Translations under genes and position numbers: made by a program
Shown here: positions 56,173-64,000 of the stretch, piece by piece
Layout: every line of letters begins with the position of its first letter
How positions within the stretch are numbered: the stretch's first letter is position 1
The notes under the pieces: generated by a model
What the model was told of the DNA's origin: nothing
What the model saw: the letters and a program-made list of their open reading frames with translations, nothing else
Database searches by the model: none
Source of the DNA: Lithobates sylvaticus
Taxonomy: Eukaryota > Chordata > Amphibia > Anura > Ranidae
Direction of reading: 5' to 3'
Assembly: GCA_028564925.1 (NCBI GenBank)
Contig: CM053026.1
Coordinates: forward strand, 132,220,150 to 132,284,149
DNA length: 64,000 nucleotides

Positions 56173-56904
56173 AATGCCCCTTTCTCTGCTAAAGAGATAT
56201 ATGGTGTAATTCACTCTCAATAAAGCACTAAGCCCTGATGTTCTGCTTAACCACTTCAATACAGGACTTTTAAACACCCTTCCTTACCAGACCAATTTTT
56301 AGCTTTCAGCGCTCTCACACTTTTTTTTTTCTCACAAACAGAGCATTTTTTTTTTGGTGGTATTTAATTACTGCTGGGTTTTTTATTTTTTGCAATATTA
56401 GTGAAAAAAGAGAGACATTTTTGAAAAAAAACACTTTTTTTTTTAGTTTCTATTGAAATTTTTTGCAAATAAAACATTTTTTTTTTCATAAATTTTGGCC
56501 AAAATGTATACTGCTACTTATCTTTAGTAAAAATAACCCAAATAAGTGTATATTATTTGGTTGCTGTGAAAGTTATAGCGTCTAAAAGCTATGGTGCAAA
56601 TCATTGAAAATGATCACATCTGATCACACCTGATGCACTGAAGGCCTATCTCATTTCTTGAGACCCTAACAAGCCAGGAAAGTACAAATACCCCCCCAAA
56701 TTACCCCTTTTTGGAAAGCAGACATTCCAAGGTATTTAGTAAGAGGCTTGGCGAGTTTTTTGAAGTTGTAATTTTTTCCTAAAATTCTTGGAAAAATTAA
56801 AAAAAAAAATTTTTTTATTTTCTTGCACAAAATTGTCATAAAAACAAGTTATTTCTCTCACACAGCACATGCATACTTGCAATGACACCCCAAAATATAT
56901 TCTG

Positions 56905-57890
56905 CTACTCCTCCTGAGTATAGTGATACCACATGTGTGAGACTTTTACATAGCCTGGCCACATACAGAGGTCTAACATCCAAGTAGCACTATCAGGCGT
57001 TCTACGAGCATAAATTGCACATCTCATTTGATGACAACCTATCACACTTTTGAAGGCCCTGGAGCACCAGGTCAATGCAAACGCCCACAAAATGACCCCA
57101 TTTTGGAAAGCTAACACCCCAACGTATAATATATGAGGCATAATGAGTCTTTTGAATGGTTCATTTTTTTTCCAGTAGTATTTGGAAACTGTGGAAAAAA
57201 AAATGAAAACGCATTTTTTTTTTTTTTACATAAAGTTGTCTATGTATAAGATATTTCCAACACATAGCATGTACATAGCAAAAATTACACCCCAAAAATA
57301 CATTCTGCTACTCCTCCCGAGTATGGCAATACCAAATGTGTGAGACTTTTACACAGCCTGGCCACATACAGAGGCCCAACATTGAAATAGCACCGTCAGG
57401 CGTTCTACATGCATAAATTACACATCTCATTTCTCAACCACCTATTACAGTTTTGAAGACCCTGGAGCACCAGGACAATGGAAACACCCAAAAAATGACC
57501 CCATTTTGGAAAGCTAACACCCCAACGTATAATCTATGTGGCATAATGAGTCTTTTGAATGGTTCATTTTTTTCCCAAAGTTTTTGTAATATGTGGAAAA
57601 AAAAAATGAAAACGCATTTTTTTTTTATACAAAGTTGTCCATTTATAAGATATTTCCAACACATAGCATGTACATAGCAAAATTGACACCCCAAAATACA
57701 TTTTGCTACTCCTCCTGAGTATGGCGATACCACATGTGTGAGACTTTTACACAGCCTGGCCACATACAGAGGCCCAAGTAGCACTGTCAGGTGTTCTAGG
57801 AGCATAAATTACACACAAATTCCTGCCAACCTATCACATTGTTGAAGGCCCTTCATATTTCTAACACATAGTCTACATACCAATTACAAA
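56905..57890 (-). repeat. About 400-bp tandem repeat in the piggyBac 3' region (about 2.5 copies)
   Basis: TGTGTGAGACTTTTACA recurs at about 56934, 57338 and 57736, and CCATTTTGGAAAGCTAACACCC at about 57100 and 57502. The period is 398-404 bp. An older third unit (GGAAAGCAGACATTCC) is at about 56713. Confidence 0.9.
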
Positions 57891-57939
57891 CCAAAATACA
57901 TTCTGCTGAGCAAAGGGTAAAGAAAAGATTACCTGCGGT

Positions 57940-58680
57940 TTTAGTAGTGCAGTGGTCCACAGAGGAGAGCATCGGTCCAGGCAGCAGGCAGGAACGTAGA
58001 CAGCGACAGCAAAACAGGCAGCAGGCAGGAACATGGACAGCGACAGCAAAACAGGCAGCAGGCAGGAATAGTCAGCACAGGTAGAGATGTTGTCAACACG
58101 GCCAATGCATTAGTCCAGATAGCAGGCAGGGATGTGGTCAGCAGCAGCAAAAGGATCAAAGGATCGTCCATGCAGCAGGCAGGAATACTGTCCATAATTA
58201 GTAAAGGCAGCAGGCAGAGGTATGGTCAGCACAGCCAGAGTATTTTTTCCAGGGAGCAGACAGGACCATCAAGCTTAGGGCATCGGTCAGGGAAGAATGG
58301 GGACAGGGGTAGAGGCTTCTCCCACCCAAATCTCTTTGAAGCCTCCGGACAACCAGACCCTGTTATGGGAACACAGAAAAACTGGTTTTCTGAACTCCGA
58401 ACACTATTCTGGAGCCCCTCACATATGTGAGACCCCTGTGTAGCAGGGTAAAAGATCAGTCCAAGGGGCAGGCAAAAACATGGTCAACAAGCCGAGGTCA
58501 GTGCAGGTAAAAGGCAGACATAGACGGTAGGCAGAGGCATAGTCGATACAGTCCAGGGTCAGTTCACTTGAAAGGCAGAAACATGGCGGATAAACAATGC
58601 AGACGGTAGGCAGAGGCATAGTCGAGAAACAGGCCAGGGTCAGTTCACATGGAAGACAATGATATGGTTGGTTGAGGCAG
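57940..58680 (-). repeat. CAGCAGGCAGGAA-type minisatellite in the piggyBac 3' region
   Basis: Irregular repeats of GGCAGCAGGCAGGAA(CGTGG)ACAGCGACAGCAAAACA (57975-58070), then looser GGTAGGCAGAGGCATAGTCGA repeats (58460-58640). Non-coding; a long frame on the - strand (57941-58195) is a by-product. Confidence 0.8.
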
Positions 58681-58734
58681 GGAAATATTCATGACAGAAA
58701 TTGGGGGGAAATGGCAGTCTATTTGAAATATGGG

Positions 58735-60589
58735 CTAATAGTGGTCCAGAGTGTGATATCGCCTGAAGCATTGTCCGATGCAAAGGCCAGGTAGGGAGGG
58801 ACAATCGGGACAATAGAAGTTGGTGTCTTTCCTAACTCCTCTCTTAGTGCACACCCAGCATTTTTTTTGACGTCGTCTTCCGGATGCTGTTGGTGGAATA
58901 TGTTCCGGAAAATGACGCTCATGTAGCCTGATGCCAGAATCTGAGCGAATGCTTTCTGGGGGGGGATTCCTCTTGATAAATAAGTGAAGTGACAATGTCT
59001 TCAATATATTTTATGAAGGTGGTGGGTGTTGCTGAGGATTTTTGGTAAATTATAAAAGAATTTAAAAGGGCCAAATGAAAAAAGTAAATTGCAACTTTTT
59101 TGTACCAAAAAAGGGATTTTCTTGTTGACAGATAGGGCTGCAACATCTGGTCATTTAAATCCACCCCCCCCCCCCCCCATAAATGTATTATATGCATTGA
59201 TGCAGGAAGGCTTGCGAACGGGACCGCGTCTTCTGTGAAGTTCCACTGAGGTGTCATTGTGGATGGTGGACATCATATACACATCTTTAGTATCCTTCCA
59301 CTTCACAGCCAGCACTTCCTCATTCCTCAAGCTGGCCGATTCCCCCCTTCGAATGTTTGTGGCGACAAGACGCTGTGGGAAGCCCTTACGTTTTTTTCTT
59401 ATTGTACCACAGGCCAATGTTTTTTTTTTTTTAGGTACAGGTGGCGGAGAAGGAGCAAACTTGTATAAAAATTGTCCATATAAATATGATACCCCTTTTG
59501 GAGGAGTGGGAATGCCAACTCCCAAACAATTTTCCCACTAATTCCCATGTACGATGGACACTCAGGGGGCTGGAGCTGGGAATCTTTTCCTTCGTACACA
59601 CGGAAGGAGTGCACATAACCGGTGGCACTTTCACAGAGCTTGTTGAGCTTCAAGCCATACCTCGCTCTCTTACTTGGGATGTATTGTTTGATACCCAGCC
59701 GGCCTGTGAAATGCACCAGGGATTCGTCCACAGATATATTTCTGTCAGGAACATAAAGTTCAGCAAACTTTTTGAAAAAAAATTAATTAGGAGGCGAATT
59801 TTATACAGCTTGTCAAATTTTGGGTAATTCCGGGGGGGGGGGGGGGCCCTGTGGGTTGTCACTAAAATGCAGGAAGCGCATAATAATTTCGTATCGGGAC
59901 CTGGACATGGCTGCAGAAAAAACTGGCATGTGATGGATAGATTTGGTCGACCAATACTTATATCTCATTTTTTTTGTAAGCCCCATGTTTAGCGTTAGGC
60001 CTAAAAACAATTTCAGCTCTGCAATTGTTAGGGGTCGCCATTCAAAAGGGCGGGCATAGCTGTAGCTGGGGTTGGCTGTGATAAATTGTTGGGCAAAAAG
60101 GTTGGTTTGGTCCATGATGACTTGAAACAATTCCTCTGGGAAAAATAAATTTAAAAAATCCATCTGGGAAAAACCTGCAGTGTTGACCTGCACACCTGGC
60201 TGTGCTGTAAAAGGGGGGATCGTGGCTGACCCTGTGGTAGAAGGCAGCCACAATGGGTTTGCCAAGCTTTCTGGCAGCTGATTTTGGGCCCTAATTCTTT
60301 GGCGCGCACTGGGCCTCTCCTCCTGGGGTCTAGCAGCGCTTGAACTGGGCCTCTCCTCCTGGGGTCTACCGCCGTTGGCACTGCTGGTAGATGCCTGGGG
60401 TTCAGACCGTCTTCTTTTAGGAGGGACTGCTTCCTCCTCCAATTCGGATCCTGAGGTTCTGCCTTCAGGGGGCTCATATTCTGAGCCAGAAACTGAAACA
60501 GAACTGAGCGGGGAGAGCTCCCCGATGCTCTCATCGCTCAGACTGAGTATTTGGTATGCCTCCTCTGGGGTGTACACCCTTTTGGACAT
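58735..60589 (-). pseudogene. piggyBac transposase (DDD, C-terminal zinc-binding domain), frame broken at homopolymers
   Basis: piggyBac enzymes excise precisely and insert at TTAA. The chosen start MSKRVYTPEEAYQ (60589) is the first Met after the repeat array. The N-terminal 120 residues are acidic and disordered; the DDE_Tnp_1_7-type core begins near FAQQFITANPSYSYARPFEW (about 60105-60045) with ELKLFLGLTLNMG. Catalytic Asp residues are in DESLVHFTG (about 59725), IYMDNFYTS (about 59482) and GVDLNDQML (about 59150). The C-terminal cysteine domain KKCWVCTKRG...CPDCP..PGLC..QCF (about 58870-58755) ends before the stop at 58735. Length is about 618 codons, normal for the family. Frame changes fall at or near the runs G15 (59832-59846), A8 (59775-59782), T13 (59420-59432) and C15 (59164-59178). 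Confidence 0.9.
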
Positions 60590-60594
60590 AGTGG

Positions 60595-61213
60595 CAGGTA
60601 CTCTGGTGGCAGGTGGTGAGGTGGCGGGTATTCTGGTGAGGTGGCGGGTACTCTGGTGGCAGGTGGTGAGGTGGCAGGTACTCTGGTGGCAGCTGGTGAG
60701 GTGGCAGGTACTCTGGTGGTAGGTACACTGGTGGCAGGTACACTGGTCGCAGGTGATGAGGTGGCGGGTAATCTGGTGGTACTCTGATGGCAGGTACTCT
60801 GGTTGCAGGTACTCTGATGGCAGGTACTCTGGTTGCAGGTACTCTGGTGGCAGGTACTCTGGCAGGTGGCGGGTACTCTGGTGGTACTCTGGCAGGTGGT
60901 GAGGTGGCGGGTACGCTGGTGTTACTCTGGCAGGTGGTGAGGTGGCGGGTACTCTGGTGGTACTCTGGCAGGTGGTGAGGTGGCGGGTACTCTGGTGGTA
61001 CTCTGGCAGGTGGTGAGGTGGCGGGTACTCTGGTGGTACTCTGGCAGGTGGTGAGGTGGCGGGTACTCTGGCAGGTGGTGAGGTGGCGGGTACTGTGGTG
61101 GTACTCTGGCAGGTGGTGAGATGGCGGGTACTCTGGTGGCAGGTACTCTGGTGAGGTGACAGGTACTGATGACAGGTACTACTGATGACAGGTACACCTG
61201 ATGACAGGTACAC
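60595..61213 (-). repeat. Minisatellite upstream of the piggyBac transposase, open in several frames
   Basis: GGTGGTGAGGTGGCGGGTACTC and GGTGGTACTCTGGCA units alternate with a period near 37-38 bp (60880-61140), with shorter CAGGTACTCTGGTTG units before (60780-60870). On the - strand no stop occurs in the transposase frame for about 200 codons upstream of its Met (repeating HLTTCQST, PEYPPP, ATSPPARVP), and other frames are open too. Confidence 0.9.
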
Positions 61214-61820
61214 CTGATGACAGGTTCTCTTTATTTAGGGGGGGGTGATTTGGGCACAGATGGGTATATATACTAGTGGGTACAGTATATAGGTAACTCA
61301 CTGTTAGCTGATCTCCTCCTCACACAGGATCGGTGTGTGAAGAGGAGAACCCAGCAACAGGAGTTACCTCACTTTTTTGTTTACATTTAGTGACTGTCAT
61401 TGGACACAGCCAGTTACTAAATAGTCAATTATTTTTTATTTACACTTTGATCGGGGCTGAGCTGTATCTAAGGCAAAAGCCTCAGCCAGCCTCAGTCCCG
61501 ATCTCGTCACTGAACGTTCCCGGGAGCGCGCGCGTGCGCAGTGCACGCCGATTCCGGGACACAGGCAATCAGCGGCGAACGGCGCCGCTGCAACGGCTCA
61601 CACTACCGCCTCGGGACACAACGGCCACTTCAATACCCCCATCGGGGGACGGCTGTGTCCCGAGGGACACACCGGATCCCCGATCGCCGCTCTGCGGGCC
61701 CCCCCGCGGGCCCCCCCGCAGTAGCGGCGGAAGGCCGAGGACGTCATATGACGCCCACCCAGGATGGGAGATCCACCTTGTGGGCGTCATTTGACTATGG
61801 CCGGGTATTGAAGTGGTTAA

Positions 61821-62692
61821 AACAAAAAAAAAAAGTTCATACAGCCACCACATCTAATGGTTGGTAAGCTGAAGTATATCAAATTTTAGATTTTTGGTCT
61901 AATACCACTTTAACTGATATTTAATATAAAATATATATTTACATTGTTATAATGTTTAAATATATTTAAAAAATGTGTACACAATTTTCCTCCTCCAACT
62001 CCTCCTTGTGCTGGCGCAGCTATGGTTGTGTAGGCAACTTAAAGAATATCTTGTGGTCTTGTAAAAACCTTGTTACTGGTGTAGAATATTTCATTTTTGT
62101 ATCTAAAATGACAGGTTTGCTAGTGTTCCCTAATCTAGCACTTACAATCCTTAACTTGGGGATTGATGACTTTGCCTTCAACTACCGCAATGTAGTCACA
62201 TCTATATTTCTATTACTATTCTGAGGCATTGGAAGAGTCAAAAAGCCCCCAACCTACCTGAAACCGTCTCTATACTTATTATTCTTTTGAAAGGTTGATT
62301 GCTGTTTGATCTAATACTTCCATTACTTTCAATAATCTCTGGAAACCATGGCGTGATCTGCTTATAGATCAATAACTACATCTTCTTGATGACATGTAGG
62401 TCCCTTTGATGTGAGCTTTGCAGAACTTGTTTCTGTGTGAATATTTCTTTACTACTTTGTCAACTGCATTTCTACAGTGCCACTGTTATGGTTCTACTTT
62501 GCAAAATTTAAATTTAAATAAAAAACCTATACTAACTAAATATTTTGTCCCATATGGATATATAGAATGATTTATTTAACCGCTCCTGACTCTGAATCTA
62601 AAATTAACAAGGAAAATGTGGTTTACATACCCTTTAAGATAACTAAGCATATACAGTATCTGATAGGGTGATCGCCCAAGACAGAACGGTTA
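61821..62692. other. No recognised gene
   Basis: AT-rich sequence to 61980, then 700 bp without motifs. An 83-codon frame (61973-62224) is not like any family I know. Confidence 0.3.
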
Positions 62693-63718
62693 TTAACCAG
62701 TTCAATACCGGGCCATAGTCATATGACGCCCACAAGGTGGATCTACCATCCTGGGTGGGCGTCATATGACGTCCTCGGATTCCCGGCCGCCTGGGGGGCG
62801 CGCGCGCGCCGGCGGCGGCGCGCGCGCGCGCCCGCGGCATCGCGCGGGACCCGGTGCGAGTGCCCGGCGGCCGCGCTGTCCGCCGGGCACCCGCGATTGC
62901 CCGTTAAAACACCGGGACCGGGCGGGACCGTGGAGCTGTGTGTGTAAACACACAGCTCCACGTCCTGTCAGCGGGGAGGAGACCGATCATGTGATCCCAG
63001 TACCGAGGATCACATGATCGGTCTCCTCCCCTTAAGTCCCCTCCCCCTACAGTTAGAATCACTCCTATTAGGGACACACATTAACCCCTCCAGCGCCCTC
63101 TAGTGTTAACCCCTTCCCTGACAGTCACATTTACACAGTAATCATTGCAATTTTATAGCAACGATCGCTGTGTAAATGTGAATGGTTCCAAAAATGTGTC
63201 AAAAGTGTCCGAAGTGTCCGCCGCAATGTCGCAGTCACGAAAAAAAAAATCGCAAATCGCCGCCATTACTAGTAAAAAAAAAAAAAAAAAAAAAATTCAA
63301 TAAATCTATCCCCTATTTTGTAGACGCTATAACTTTTGCGCAAACCGATCAATATACGCTTATTGCGATTTTTTTTACCAAAAATATGTAGAAGAATACG
63401 TATCGGCCTAAACTGAGGAAAAAAATTGTTTTTTTTTTTTAAAAAATGGGATATTTATTATAGCAAAAAGTAAAAAATATTGTGTTTTTTTTCAAAATTG
63501 TCGCTCTTCTTTTGTTTATAGCGCAAAAAATAAAAACCGCAGGGGCGATCAAATACCACCAAAAGAAAGCTCTATTTGTGGGAAAAAAAGGACGTCAATT
63601 TTGTTTGGGTGTAACGTCGCACGACTGCGCAATTGTTAGTTAAAGCGACGCAGTGCCGAATCGCAAAAAGTGCTCTGGTAAGGAAGGGTGTTTAAAAGCC
63701 CTGTATTGAAGCGGTTAA
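62693..63718 (+). mobile_element. Non-autonomous piggyBac-type element, copy 5
   Basis: 1026 bp between TTAA sites. The left hairpin has arms 62718-62733 and 62755-62770, exact reverse complements. It is very similar to copy 1 but has a longer CpG/GC tract (62795-62880, GCGCGCGCGCC repeats). The right end GGAAGGGTGTTTAAAAGCCC is closer to the full piggyBac end than in copy 1. Also present is GATCATGTGATC...GATCACATGATC (62985-63020), a second fold-back. Confidence 0.9.
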
Positions 63719-64000
63719 ATATTCCTGTTAGAGAAAAAAACTGATCAATGTTTTAGATCGGATTCCTATTTACATGTGAAGCTGCCTATAGAATATAGAA
63801 TAACAACATAACTGTAATTGCATAAATAGCAAATATATCATTTAATGCAATACTATGGCAACATTTACTGTTTTATATCTGAATATGATTTGCATGTTTT
63901 TTTTTTTTTATAAATAAGTCTTTAGGCAAAGAGATATGTACTTCCCAATGGTGGATTATGTTTTTAAGAGTATAAGTAAAACTTCACACAGAAAATTTTG
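63719..64000. other. No recognised feature
   Basis: AT-rich DNA to the window edge. Confidence 0.3.

Larger units (their letters stand above)
50340..56246 (+). mobile_element. Old L1-type LINE fragment hosting three insertions
   Basis: L1 sequence is found at about 50340-50617, 51622-51939, 54920-56095 and 56173-56246. In order it codes for the ORF1 C-terminal half, the spacer, and the ORF2 endonuclease end with the pre-RT linker. Insertions are a piggyBac-type MITE (50618-51621), the palindromic hAT derivative (51940-54919) and a 77-bp piggyBac scrap (56096-56172). The RT is absent; the large piggyBac element starts where the L1 stops. Confidence 0.75.
56247..61820 (-). mobile_element. piggyBac transposon, 5.6 kb, with transposase
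   Basis: It is flanked by TTAA (56247-56250 and 61817-61820). Ends: CCACTTCAATACAGGAC on the left, and GGGTATTGAAGTGG on the right, inverted for 10 of about 12 bp next to TTAA. On the right a subterminal hairpin has arms 61743-61758 and 61780-61795. The transposase is on the - strand (60589-58735). Its long 3' side has a roughly 400-bp tandem repeat and a minisatellite; its 5' side has another minisatellite. Both ends are shared with the non-autonomous copies in the window. Confidence 0.9.

Noticed and set aside
57941-58195. A cysteine/leucine-rich frame that looks like a secreted or membrane protein
   Set aside because: It is made entirely of the GCAGGCAGGAA-type minisatellite in the piggyBac 3' region.
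1-64000. Host protein-coding exons
   Set aside because: Every long frame with recognisable motifs belongs to a transposable element. The remaining frames are short, without motifs and without convincing splice sites.

Overview
The window is vertebrate repeat-rich DNA, most likely from a frog. It holds L1/Tx1-type LINEs, Penelope-like elements (PLEs) with GIY-YIG endonucleases, a BED-finger hAT transposon, a piggyBac transposon with many TTAA-bounded short relatives, a Tc1 copy and old LTRs. I see no convincing host gene, tRNA or rRNA. The amphibian assignment is inference from this mixture; the elements themselves are read from the sequence.

Layout. 1-7087: three L1-type LINE pieces on the + strand, one carrying a 295-bp PLE fragment and one carrying a solo LTR. 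7088-7553: assembly gap (N). 7554-12693: a hAT transposon with a frameshifted transposase, two arrays of a 147-bp tandem repeat and a right terminus. Bases 11754-13285 are repeated exactly in tandem as 13286-14817. 12964-21200: a near full-length L1 on the - strand, cut by a 1034-bp PLE 3' end that is flanked by a 574-bp direct repeat. 22181-23713: a dead Tc1 element. 24803-27333: two MITEs. 27593-38734: an LTR-like sequence split by a 10-kb nest of PLEs, in which two copies of one PLE lie head to head and one of them carries a third PLE. 38735-49950: a series of TTAA-flanked non-autonomous elements, other MITEs and PLE debris. 50340-56246: an old L1 fragment interrupted by a piggyBac-type MITE, by a 2980-bp palindromic hAT derivative with a perfect 8-bp target duplication, and by a scrap of piggyBac end. 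56247-61820: a 5.6-kb piggyBac transposon with its transposase on the - strand. 62693-63718: another non-autonomous relative of it.

Relations among the parts. (1) The piggyBac element shares both ends with several short TTAA elements in the window, so it is a plausible source of the enzyme that moved them. (2) The hAT right end at about 12270-12693 matches both arms of the palindromic element, so the palindrome looks like an inverted duplication of a hAT end. (3) The PLE 3' regions carry hammerhead-ribozyme-like motifs with a short palindromic stem III, seen in five places on three different PLE sequences. Two 5'-truncated PLE insertions begin at or inside that motif.

All domain, motif and boundary calls were made by eye. 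No database search or folding program was run.
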